Origin: an uncultured Collinsella sp.
GTDB lineage: Bacteria > Actinomycetota > Coriobacteriia > Coriobacteriales > Coriobacteriaceae
Assembly: GCA_902493145.1 (NCBI GenBank)
Contig: CABUOA010000005.1
Span: 1-64,000, forward strand
Direction: 5' to 3'
DNA: 64,000 bases
The translations under genes and the position numbers were made by a program. This document shows positions 43,030 to 50,934 of the stretch, piece after piece. Positions within the stretch are counted from its first letter, which is position 1. Each line of letters starts with the position of its first letter. The notes beneath the pieces were generated by a model. That model saw only the letters and a program-made list of their open reading frames with translations, did no database searches and was not told where the DNA came from.

Positions 43030-46000
43030 GTGGGCTATCTTGAACCGATTGTGGGCCAGGATAAGACCGAACGCATTGAGCTCGATAGTCTCGATAACAT
43101 CGATCTGACGGTGAAGAGCGGCGGCAAGACGCTCAAACCTGCCAAGGGCGACAAGGAAAACGACTACCGTATCCAGGGTACGGCGCTCGTGGTGTCACAG
43201 GCCATTGCCGACGCGGACCAGGATCTGGAGATAACGCTCGAGCCCAAAGAAAGCCTCAAGCTGGGTGGTGCGACGGCGACGGTGAAGCCCTCGGCCGGTA
43301 AGGTCGATATCGACTTGAAGCCTTGGGGTACGGTGACGGTCACGACCAAGGGCGACTACCAGGGAGCCAACCGCGTGCTGGTGTTCCGTACGTCCGACGG
43401 CAAGCTAGTCGCCGACGGTGTCACCTATCTGATGGGCTACGAAGACGATGGCACCACGCCTATCATGAAGGCCGAGACGCCGCGCCTTAAGGCCGGTTCG
43501 TACACCATCGTCGCCTTTAACAAGACGAGCTACGACATCCAGGCGACGAGCTATTCCACGTTTAGCCGCCTAGGGCTGACCGTGGGGAAGCATATCGCGC
43601 AAAAGCAGGTGAAGATTGAGGACGGCAAACAGCTTGACGTGACGCTCGACGTCCCCACGTTTGACGTGGAGACGTATCGTGCCGAGCGCGGGCTGACGGC
43701 GGGCTCGGTTATCGCTGATTCGTCCGCGGTCGTTGGCGTGGAGACCGAGCTGCGCATTCATTACGAGCTCAAGGACAGCCAGGCTGCCAAGATTGAGATT
43801 CCGCTGGCCAAGGATGCCGTCGGGGATGTGTCCGCAGGCGCTCGCGAAGCCGGCGCCAGCTCCGATGCCATGTGGGCTGGCACAACTTGGGAGGGCGACA
43901 ACCTTGTTCTCGATATGAAGAAGAGTGCGGGCGCCGATGTGTTTGTGCGCTTTAAGCCTAAGGCCGCGGGCACCTATGCCATCTCGCCGCTCATTACGCT
44001 GGGCGAGGTGACATTGCCGCTGGGAAGCACCACACTCGAGGTTAGCGGATCGCGCATCGAGGTCGACAGCACCGACGTTCACAGTCTGCTGGGCAATGTG
44101 GCCTACGTTTATGCGGCGCCCGGCAAAAGCGTGCAGCTTACCGTGGGCGCGGGCGCCTCGGCTGCAAAGTACACCGGCAAGACCAATAAACTCGGCCGTG
44201 CCAAGATTGAATACGACCTGCCGCAGGATACGCTTGCCGCCGAGCGCGTGACGCTCGGGGCGCGCGTGGGCTCGACCGACGTCGCCGCCGCTGCAGCAGA
44301 GGTGACGGCTCGCAATTATGTGCGCTATGTTCCGGGCGCTTCGGTCTGGAACTTTGATGTGACGTATCGTGGCGGTACGCAAAACCTGGTCAAGGACGGC
44401 AAGGGCACCGGCAAGAGTCTGTGGACCTTCCATCATCTGCCGCAAAAGAAGAACGCCTACTGGACGTTCGATATCACACTCGAGGTGGGAAACGAAGAGG
44501 CCGCCGACACGCTCGACCTGTACGTGGACTGCGTGGATGGCAAGACGGTGACGATTCCTCTGACTCAAAAGTCGCGCGAGGGCACCCATGTGCGCTATGT
44601 GGCGGAGTATGTGGACGAGGGTTACCTTAAGCTGCTCGACGAGTTTAACAAGGCGAATGATTCAACCTATGTGAACTGCGGAAACTTTGAGCAGATCTTT
44701 ATGCCGCAGACCTACCGCATCTCCAATGCTCAGCTTATGACCATGCTGAGTTTTGACGCCAACGCTTCGGCCAAAAAGCATTCCGCCGCGGCCGAGGAGC
44801 GCCAGCAGGAGTTCTCGAATGCCGTGCAGCAGTGGCACGAGTATATGATGGATAACTCGTTTAATGATGTCGACCAGGCGTTTAACGACGCGATTGATCA
44901 GATGGTCGCCGATGCGTTTGCCGAGGAAGAGAAGGGCGGTAAAGAGGACGAAGCCCAAGGTGGAGCTGCCCGCAAGGCTCGTCGCGCCCCCGCCGTCAGC
45001 GACGGCGAGGGTGATGATGCTGGCAACGACGAGGCCGCGCAGTTTGCCGCCGAGCTTAAGGCTGCGGTTGGGGGCTCGTCGGCGCTGCTGACCAAGCAGG
45101 GCGACAGCTATGGCGTCAACGTGGACAAGATGATCTTTGAGGACGCGTATGGCACCGGCGAGGATTGGTACCAGGAGCTCGCGTCGGCTCAGGGTGCAAA
45201 TGCGGCGGACGCGGCGGCCATCAAGGAACTTGTCGACCATGCGTCGCGAGCGGAGTTTATTGCCCAGCAGGCCGAGGATCTGGTGGGCCAGTCGATGGGT
45301 ATCGGTCGGCTCAACCAATACGGAAGCTGGAATGACGCAACCGCTGCGGCGCTTAACAAGTGTGCGGGCATTAAGGCCAGCGAGTACAACGGCCAGTCGA
45401 CGAGCGGGTTTAACGATTTGGGTCAGGCGCTCGGCAGCTCGCTGAGCTACAAGGCGGCTGACGACGATACCGTCAAGGGCTTTAAGGTCGCCGCGCCCGA
45501 TGGCGAGCAGACGGCCTATATAGAGTCGGAGTTTATCGAGAACTCCAATAACAACAAGAACCAGGCGCTTCTGTTTAACTCGATCGCCATGCAGTGCGAC
45601 ATTCTGGACAACCTGTACGACAACTGGAATGTGGTCCATAGCCTCAATAACTCTACGATTCGCGGCTGGCTTATGGCTTGGAAGCGCAACGGCGACGTGA
45701 GCGCCCATATGAAGCTCATCCGCACGATCCGTTCGCTCAAGAGCTATAAGATCGAGTGTGAGATGTTCGGCCAGGTCTTTAAGACCGATGCGTGGAAGGT
45801 GGCCGGCCAGGCGTTTCCCGCGGCGACCCAGGGTATCGGCATCTTTACCGGCATTTACGGCGTGAACGATGCCAGCAAGAACTGGGAGAACGTGAACGTT
45901 CGTATGCAGAAGGTGAAGGGCGAGCGCGAGGGCTATGAGCTTCAGCATACGCGCTTGCTTGCCAAGCCCGAGAAGACCGAGGATGACTGGAAGTGCATTT

Positions 46001-47904
46001 ACGCGCTGCGCGACGCCATGGAGAAGGCGCGTGCGTTTGAGGATCTGCTGTATCGCCAGCTCTGCCACGACAGCACCGATGTGGCGGTGGGCTCCATTAT
46101 GACAATCGCCGGCGTGCTGACGGCCGGTTCGGCGGGTACTGTGGTGGGCGCTGCCTATGACGCAGCTTCGACCAGCGTAGGTTCGGAGCGCGCGATTAAG
46201 CTGACCAATGCCGAATGCGCCTACGATGTTGCCTGCGAGCAGGTGGAGCGCGCATGCCAGAATCGTATTACGGTCAACTGGGGCGAGCTGACCGATGCCG
46301 AGGTCTATAACGCCAACAAGGACGGCTTGATCTCGGACGAGAAGATGCAGTCGATCTTCGAGGCGCGTTATCGCAACGTGGCTGCCAAGGCGGCACCCGA
46401 CCCTGCGGGCGTGGTGTACGAGGGTCTGCTGTCCAATACGGTTGAAGGCGCGACGGTTGAGCTGTGGAGCGCCGACGATGCGGCCGGTACCAATGCCGTG
46501 CGTTGGGATGCCGAGGAGTATGAGCAGGACAATCCGCTTGCAACGGGTGCGAACGGTGCTTACAACTGGAATACGCCGACCGGCTGGTATCAGGTGCGCG
46601 TGACCAAGGACGGGTATGAGGAGGCGCGTTCGGCTTGGCTGCGCGTGCCGCCGATTCAGACTGAGGTGAACATCGGTTTGGTGTCGACGGCGGCGCCCGA
46701 GGTGGCTTCGGCCCATGCCTATACCGATTGCATCGAGGTTGAGTTTGCGCAGTATATGGATGCGAGCGACGATGCCCTGGTCGCATTGTGCGCGCAGGGC
46801 TTGGGCGACGTGACGTATACGTGGCTCGACAAGCAGGATGATCCCAATGGCAAGCCGCTGTCGCGCGTGCTGCGTATTCGCTATGCCGATGCGCGTGAGG
46901 CGGGCTCGACGGTGGCGTTTGAGCTCGACGGTGCTCGCAACTACGCCGGCACGGCCATGGCGCGCTGGGCAAGTGGCGAGCTTGTCGTGGGCGTTCGTGC
47001 CGACAAGCTCAAGCTCAACGTGGAACAAGCTGTGACCATGCTTGAGGGCGGTGACTTTGAGCTGGTGGCACATGTGACCGATAAGGCGGGCAAGCCGTTT
47101 GCGGGCGCCAAGGTTAGTGTTGGACTGGAGTCCTCGACTATCTGCTCTGTTGATGCCACCCAGGCCGTGACGGGCGAGGACGGTGCGGCGACGTTTGCGC
47201 TGCATGGTGCTCTGCCTGGCTTGACGACGTTGACGGCGACGGTGGACGGCGCGGCGCTGTCCAAGCAGGTCGACGTTCGCGTGTCTGCCGAGGCAGTGCG
47301 ACCGGCGCGACCGGTGGCGACGATTGGTGCGACGACGTTTGGTGCATGGTCGCCCAAGGAGAACTACATTACGGTGCCCAAGGGCACGAAGCTAGAGCTT
47401 TCGGCCGAGGATGGCACGACGATTTGGTATACCACCAACGACACCTGCCCCTGCCGTGACGAAGGCCGCGTAAAGTACACCGAGCCTATTGCGCTCGATA
47501 GCAATATGTATGTGCGCATTGCGGCACAGCGCCCTGGCATGTCGTATAGCGAGTATTCGGAGCGCTTGAACATTACGATTACGGTGACCGATGAGGCGAC
47601 GCCCGATCCCGAGCCGGAGCCCGAGCCCAAGCCGGAACCCAAGCCGACGCCTGGCGGCGGCGAGCAGGGTGGCGGTGCGGATGGCTCTGGCGGTACCGGG
47701 GTTCCTGCGGGTGGTTCGACTTCGACGACGACCACGGTGACGACGGACAAGTCCAAGGGTAAGGGCAAGAACGGCAAGAAGTCCAGCGGCACGGAGCTCG
47801 CCAGCACGGGTGACTCCGCCGCGATTGCGGTCGCCGCCCTAGGTATCGCCGGCGCAACCGTAGCCGCCGCCGGCATCGCCGCGACCAAGCGCCGCAAGCG
47901 CTAG
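43030..47904 (+). CDS. Surface protein 3, 3' part: large anchored C-terminal portion
   Basis: This frame (1624 residues, nominal GTG start without ribosome site) is the likely continuation of the preceding leucine-rich repeat protein. It holds several beta-sandwich-like regions (for example KPWGTVTVTTKGDYQGANRV), a long alpha-helical middle (about 560-1110) rich in Ala, Glu and Lys with a hydrophobic stretch near residue 1030, a carboxypeptidase-regulatory-like domain (VVYEGLLSNTVEGATVELW), an Ig-like Big domain (GKPFAGAKVSVGLESS), a chitobiase C-terminal-like domain (GTTIWYTTND, PCRDEGRVKYTEPI), a Pro/Glu spacer and LASTGD with helix and KRRKR. If the break is real, neither half would be both secreted and anchored. 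Confidence 0.75.
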   Translation: MGYLEPIVGQDKTERIELDSLDNIDLTVKSGGKTLKPAKGDKENDYRIQGTALVVSQAIADADQDLEITLEPKESLKLGGATATVKPSAGKVDIDLKPWGTVTVTTKGDYQGANRVLVFRTSDGKLVADGVTYLMGYEDDGTTPIMKAETPRLKAGSYTIVAFNKTSYDIQATSYSTFSRLGLTVGKHIAQKQVKIEDGKQLDVTLDVPTFDVETYRAERGLTAGSVIADSSAVVGVETELRIHYELKDSQAAKIEIPLAKDAVGDVSAGAREAGASSDAMWAGTTWEGDNLVLDMKKSAGADVFVRFKPKAAGTYAISPLITLGEVTLPLGSTTLEVSGSRIEVDSTDVHSLLGNVAYVYAAPGKSVQLTVGAGASAAKYTGKTNKLGRAKIEYDLPQDTLAAERVTLGARVGSTDVAAAAAEVTARNYVRYVPGASVWNFDVTYRGGTQNLVKDGKGTGKSLWTFHHLPQKKNAYWTFDITLEVGNEEAADTLDLYVDCVDGKTVTIPLTQKSREGTHVRYVAEYVDEGYLKLLDEFNKANDSTYVNCGNFEQIFMPQTYRISNAQLMTMLSFDANASAKKHSAAAEERQQEFSNAVQQWHEYMMDNSFNDVDQAFNDAIDQMVADAFAEEEKGGKEDEAQGGAARKARRAPAVSDGEGDDAGNDEAAQFAAELKAAVGGSSALLTKQGDSYGVNVDKMIFEDAYGTGEDWYQELASAQGANAADAAAIKELVDHASRAEFIAQQAEDLVGQSMGIGRLNQYGSWNDATAAALNKCAGIKASEYNGQSTSGFNDLGQALGSSLSYKAADDDTVKGFKVAAPDGEQTAYIESEFIENSNNNKNQALLFNSIAMQCDILDNLYDNWNVVHSLNNSTIRGWLMAWKRNGDVSAHMKLIRTIRSLKSYKIECEMFGQVFKTDAWKVAGQAFPAATQGIGIFTGIYGVNDASKNWENVNVRMQKVKGEREGYELQHTRLLAKPEKTEDDWKCIYALRDAMEKARAFEDLLYRQLCHDSTDVAVGSIMTIAGVLTAGSAGTVVGAAYDAASTSVGSERAIKLTNAECAYDVACEQVERACQNRITVNWGELTDAEVYNANKDGLISDEKMQSIFEARYRNVAAKAAPDPAGVVYEGLLSNTVEGATVELWSADDAAGTNAVRWDAEEYEQDNPLATGANGAYNWNTPTGWYQVRVTKDGYEEARSAWLRVPPIQTEVNIGLVSTAAPEVASAHAYTDCIEVEFAQYMDASDDALVALCAQGLGDVTYTWLDKQDDPNGKPLSRVLRIRYADAREAGSTVAFELDGARNYAGTAMARWASGELVVGVRADKLKLNVEQAVTMLEGGDFELVAHVTDKAGKPFAGAKVSVGLESSTICSVDATQAVTGEDGAATFALHGALPGLTTLTATVDGAALSKQVDVRVSAEAVRPARPVATIGATTFGAWSPKENYITVPKGTKLELSAEDGTTIWYTTNDTCPCRDEGRVKYTEPIALDSNMYVRIAAQRPGMSYSEYSERLNITITVTDEATPDPEPEPEPKPEPKPTPGGGEQGGGADGSGGTGVPAGGSTSTTTTVTTDKSKGKGKNGKKSSGTELASTGDSAAIAVAALGIAGATVAAAGIAATKRRKR

Positions 47905-47940
47905 GTTTTGGTGGCAGCACCCATTCTCGGCTTTTGCAAG

Positions 47941-47997
47941 ATCTCAATCTGTAACACCAAGCTGCCCAAAACGGCTCCAGGTGTTACAGATTGAGAT
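47941..47997. repeat. 57-bp palindromic element, copy 3
   Basis: Arms are identical to copy 1. The 25-base core differs from that of copy 1 at only three positions. It starts 37 bases after the stop codon, the same distance as copy 1. Confidence 0.9.
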
Positions 47998-48021
47998 GAA
48001 CTGTTCAGCCGCCAGCCTAAC

Positions 48022-48078
48022 GTCTCGATCTGTAACACGTAGCGAGGCATTTGGCCTCTAACTGTTACAGATTGAGAT
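48022..48078. repeat. 57-bp palindromic element, copy 4
   Basis: Arms GTCTCGATCTGTAACA and TGTTACAGATTGAGAT enclose a core with a perfect GAGGC-ATTTG-GCCTC hairpin. It lies 24 bases after copy 3. Confidence 0.9.
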
Positions 48079-48101
48079 GAACGGGCGGACGTTCGCACAA
48101 T

Positions 48102-48158
48102 ATCTTGATCTGTAACAACTACGAGGCTCAACAGGGTCTGGCTGTTACAGATTGAGAC
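48102..48158. repeat. 57-bp palindromic element, copy 5
   Basis: Arms ATCTTGATCTGTAACA and TGTTACAGATTGAGAC are the most diverged, with changes only at the outer ends. The core can pair as AGGCTC-AACA-GGGTCT. It lies 23 bases after copy 4. Confidence 0.9.
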
Positions 48159-48192
48159 AAACGTCGGAATTGGTTCGCCGGCCAAGTCCCCG

Positions 48193-48227
48193 ACCACCAC
48201 AAAGGTGCATGTCCCCTTTGTGGTGAT
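48193..48227. repeat. GGGACAG-core hairpin, ACCACCACAAAGG arms
   Basis: ACCACCACAAAGG (48193-48205) pairs with CCTTTGTGGTGAT (48215-48227) with one mismatch. The loop region holds GCATGTCCC. Confidence 0.7.
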
Positions 48228-48245
48228 GGGTTGGCCGGCATAGAA

Positions 48246-48281
48246 AAAGTCCCCGCCGGGCGTGTGCTCGACGGGGACTTT
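48246..48281 (-). terminator. Terminator of the Nfn operon
   Basis: AAAGTCCCCG pairs with CGGGGACTTT. On the minus strand it follows the nfnB stop by about 28 bases and is followed by a T-rich stretch. Confidence 0.8.
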
Positions 48282-48309
48282 GCCGTTTGATGGCTAGCAC
48301 TGCAGGTGA

Positions 48310-49719
48310 TTACTCGCCCAGCAGGCTCTTGGTGATGGAAGCGGCGGCCTTCTTGCCGGCGCCCATCGCCAGAATGACCGTAGCGGCACCGGTGACGATG
48401 TCGCCGCCGGCCCAGATGCGGGGATCGGTGGTCTGGCCGGTCTCCTCGTCGGCAACGATGTAGCCCCACTTGTTGAGCTCCATCTTGCCGCCGATCTTGG
48501 CAGCGAAGGGGTTGGCGTTGGTGCCGATAGCCGAGATCGCGACGTCGCAGGGGATCTCCTCGATGGCGCCCTCGATGGGCACCGGGCGACGACGGCCGGA
48601 CTCGTCAGGCTCGCCGAGCTCCATCTTCTGGACCTTGACGGCGCACACGGAGCCGTCCTCGCCAGCGACAAACTCGAGCGGGGAGACGAGCGGCAGAACC
48701 TCGACGCCCTCGGCCTTGGCGTGGTGCAGCTCAGCGCGACGGCAGGGCATCTCGTCCTCGGTACGACGGTACGCGATAATGGCGTGCTCGGCGCCCAGGC
48801 GCTTGGCGGTACGGACGGCGTCCATAGCCACGTTGCCGCCACCAAAGACAACGACGTTCTTGCCGTGCTTGGTGGGGGTGTCGTACTCGGGGAACTTGTT
48901 GGCCTTCATCAGGTTCACGCGGGTGAGGTACTCGTTGGCGAAGAAGACGTTGGGCAGGTTCTCGCCGGGGACGTTGAGGAACTTGGGCAGGCCAGCGCCG
49001 GTTGCCACGTAGATGGCGTCGAAGCCCTGATCGAACAGCTCCTCGGCCGTGGCCATGTTGCCCACGACGGAGTTGTACTCAAACTTGACGCCCATGTCCT
49101 CCAGGCCGTCGATCTCGCGCTTGACGACTGCCTTGGGCAGACGGAACTCGGGGATGCCGTAGACCAGCACGCCGCCGCCGGTGAAGAATGCCTCGAAGAC
49201 GGTGACGTCAAAGCCGTTGCGGGCGAGCTCGCCGGCGCAGGTGATGCCGGACGGGCCAGAGCCGACGACGGCGACCTTCTTGCCGTTCTTGGGAGCCATC
49301 TTGGGCGTGGAGGCGAGCTCGGGGCGGTCACCCAGGAAGCGCTCGAGCTGGCCGATGGCCACGGGCTCGGACTTCTTACCACGGATGCACTTACCCTCGC
49401 ACTGGTTCTCCTGCGGGCAGACGCGGCCGCAGATGGCGGGAAGCATGGAGTCCTCGCGGATGGTATCGAGAGCGCCGCCGAAGTCCTTCGCGCGGATCTG
49501 CTCGATAAAGCGGGGGATGTTGATGTTGACGGGGCAACCCTCAACACAGAACGGCTTCTTGCAGTTGAGGCAGCGCTCGGCCTCGGCCAGCGCCATCTCC
49601 TCGGTGAAGCCCTTGTCGACGGGGCGGAAGTCGCAGGCGCGCTCGGCAGCCGGCTCCTCGTTATCGGGGGTGCGGGGCGACTTCATATCGGCAACGAAAC
49701 GACCGTTAACTAGTGGCAT
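48310..49719 (-). CDS. nfnB: Nfn large subunit (GltD-like, NADPH-binding)
   Basis: The 469-residue protein is the large subunit of NADH-dependent reduced ferredoxin:NADP oxidoreductase. The N-terminal domain has two cysteine clusters for [4Fe-4S] centres (ERCLNCKKPFCVEGCP and AICGRVCPQENQCEGKC). FAD binding follows (VAVVGSGPSGITCAGELARNG) and then NADPH binding (VVVFGGGNVAMDAVRTAKRLGA). It is often annotated as glutamate synthase small subunit, but no large glutamate synthase gene is present, and the adjoining NfnA-type gene overlaps it by 10 bases. The pair therefore supports electron bifurcation between NADPH, ferredoxin and NAD. It comes second in the operon and ends in a terminator. Confidence 0.9.
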   Translation of the reverse strand: MPLVNGRFVADMKSPRTPDNEEPAAERACDFRPVDKGFTEEMALAEAERCLNCKKPFCVEGCPVNINIPRFIEQIRAKDFGGALDTIREDSMLPAICGRVCPQENQCEGKCIRGKKSEPVAIGQLERFLGDRPELASTPKMAPKNGKKVAVVGSGPSGITCAGELARNGFDVTVFEAFFTGGGVLVYGIPEFRLPKAVVKREIDGLEDMGVKFEYNSVVGNMATAEELFDQGFDAIYVATGAGLPKFLNVPGENLPNVFFANEYLTRVNLMKANKFPEYDTPTKHGKNVVVFGGGNVAMDAVRTAKRLGAEHAIIAYRRTEDEMPCRRAELHHAKAEGVEVLPLVSPLEFVAGEDGSVCAVKVQKMELGEPDESGRRRPVPIEGAIEEIPCDVAISAIGTNANPFAAKIGGKMELNKWGYIVADEETGQTTDPRIWAGGDIVTGAATVILAMGAGKKAAASITKSLLGE

Positions 49720-50549
49720 GCGCAGCTCTTTTCCTCATAGGCCTTGAGGGACTCGCCCTCTTCGGAACGGTAAGCGGCCTGGCGGGCACGAAGGTCATCC
49801 CAGTCGACCAGGGTGGCATCGAAGTCGGGGCCGTCGACGCAAGCAAACTTGGTCACGCCGCCCACCTCGACGCGGCAGCAGCCGCACATGCCGGTGCCGT
49901 CAACCATGATGGGGTTGAGCGACGCGGTGATGGGGGTGTCGTACTTCTGGGCGGTGAGGGTCGAGAACTTCATCATCGGAACGGGGCCGACGCAGAAGAC
50001 CTGGCTCACGGCCTTGTCCTGCAGCAGGCGCTCCAGCGGAGCGGTGACAACGCCCTGCTCGCCGTAGGAGCCGTCGTCAGTGGTGATGTGGATGTGGTCC
50101 TCGTCGAGGAGCTCGCGGAACTGGTCCTCCATGAGCAGGAGGTCCTTGGTGCGGGCGCCCATGATGGCGTGGACCTCATGACCGGTCTCGACCAGGTGCT
50201 TGGCGACCGGGAAGGCAATTGCCAGGCCGACGCCGCCGCCAATGACGGCACAGGGGCCCTCGGCCATTTCGGTGGGAACGCCCAGCGGGCCCACGACGTC
50301 GCGCAGCGACTCGCCGGCCTCGTAGGTGGAAAGCATCTCGGTGGTTTTGCCGATCACCATGAAGATGAACTCGACCCAGCCCTCGTCACCGTTCCAGCCG
50401 GCCAGGGTAAACGGGACGCGCTCGCCCGTCTCGTTGGCGCGGACCATGAGGAACTGTCCAGCGTGCGCATGCTTGGCGATTGCGGGCGCCTCGATGCGGA
50501 ACTTGAACACCTTCTCCGAGAACTGCGTCTTCTCCAGGATCTTATACAT
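49710..50549 (-). CDS. nfnA: Nfn small subunit (FAD and [2Fe-2S], NAD-binding)
   Basis: The 279-residue protein resembles dihydroorotate dehydrogenase electron-transfer subunits. It has an FAD-binding barrel (RVPFTLAGWN), an NAD-binding part (CAVIGGGVGLAIAFPVAKHL) and an iron-sulfur site. The site reads Asp217, Cys222, Cys225 and Cys237 (VDGTGMCGCCRVEVGG and FACVDGPDF). This Asp plus three Cys spacing equals that of NfnA as I recall it and differs from the four-Cys PyrK. That makes NfnA more likely than PyrK or a sulfide dehydrogenase subunit, and no pyrD is nearby. AGAGAGGGG precedes the ATG. It is the first gene of the pair. Confidence 0.87.
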   Translation of the reverse strand: MYKILEKTQFSEKVFKFRIEAPAIAKHAHAGQFLMVRANETGERVPFTLAGWNGDEGWVEFIFMVIGKTTEMLSTYEAGESLRDVVGPLGVPTEMAEGPCAVIGGGVGLAIAFPVAKHLVETGHEVHAIMGARTKDLLLMEDQFRELLDEDHIHITTDDGSYGEQGVVTAPLERLLQDKAVSQVFCVGPVPMMKFSTLTAQKYDTPITASLNPIMVDGTGMCGCCRVEVGGVTKFACVDGPDFDATLVDWDDLRARQAAYRSEEGESLKAYEEKSCACH

Positions 50550-50654
50550 AGAACCCCTCTCTTGTTAGGGCTGCCGAACCGTGCCTCCACGGAAATGGAC
50601 GGTAGCCCGAATAAAACCGTACGCGCACAGGCGTTGTGCAGACATACGGTGCAA

Positions 50655-50660
50655 ATTATA
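50655..50660 (-). promoter_or_regulatory. Candidate -10 element for the nfn operon
   Basis: TATAAT on the minus strand, about 106 bases before the nfnA start, in the context GGGTATAATTTGC. The -35 is not obvious. Confidence 0.4.
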
Positions 50661-50729
50661 CCCTCATGGGCATGTCGCTTACGTGTTTCTTCGGCAGGTG
50701 GGAAAAGGGTTTATCCGGTTTATCCACTT

Positions 50730-50765
50730 CGACCTGCCAAATAGGGACAGGCTTATTTTGGTCGG
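50730..50765. repeat. GGGACAG-core hairpin between nfnA and pth
   Basis: GACC with CCAAA (50731-50741) pairs with TTTTGG and GGTC (50756-50763). The loop contains AATAGGGACAGGCTTATT. The reverse complement of the same string occurs at about 50900-50925. Confidence 0.6.
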
Positions 50766-50784
50766 TTTTATCAGGCAAAACGGC

Positions 50785-50825
50785 AAAGGGGCCGGACTCG
50801 CGCTTCGTCGAGGCCGGCCCCCTTT
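50785..50825 (-). terminator. Likely terminator of pth
   Basis: AAAGGGGCCGG (50785-50795) pairs with CCGGCCCCCTTT (50814-50825) with one extra C, about 110 bases after the pth stop on the minus strand. A TGCCGTTTTG tail follows. Confidence 0.6.
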
Positions 50826-50891
50826 GGGGCGTTATGCATGTATGGTGGCAGCGTGTTTATTGCGGTGCGGCTGCTGCGGTGTTTCCGCATA

Positions 50892-50934
50892 TAGAACCTG
50901 CCAAAATAAACCTGTCCCTAAATAGTAGGTTCTA
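50892..50934. repeat. GGGACAG-core hairpin overlapping the pth stop
   Basis: TAGAACCT (50892-50899) pairs with AGGTTCTA (50927-50934), enclosing CCAAAATAAACCTGTCCC. It is an inverted copy of the element at 50730 and includes the stop codon of pth. Confidence 0.65.

Larger units (their letters stand above)
47905..48309. other. 405-base gap filled with repeats
   Basis: No gene is seen. The gap holds three 57-bp elements in a row, one CCACCACAAAGG hairpin and the terminator of the minus-strand Nfn operon. The first 36 bases after the stop codon resemble those after surface protein 2, so the gene end and its repeat array seem to have been duplicated together. Confidence 0.8.

Noticed and set aside
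43010..43032. Programmed ribosomal frameshift in surface protein 3
   Set aside because: There is no slippery heptamer and no fitting downstream pseudoknot or upstream stimulatory site at CGCGATTGAG; mutation, switching or sequencing error fit better.
40989..48158. CRISPR array
   Set aside because: The repeats alternate in orientation and are palindromic, the array units number only two and three, repeats are longer than spacers, and there are no cas genes.
48310..49719. Glutamate synthase small subunit
   Set aside because: No large subunit is present and the partner gene is NfnA-like, so the Nfn complex is the better call.
49710..50549. PyrK electron-transfer subunit of dihydroorotate dehydrogenase
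   Set aside because: The iron-sulfur ligands read Asp plus three Cys rather than four Cys, there is no pyrD next to it, and it overlaps an NfnB-type gene.
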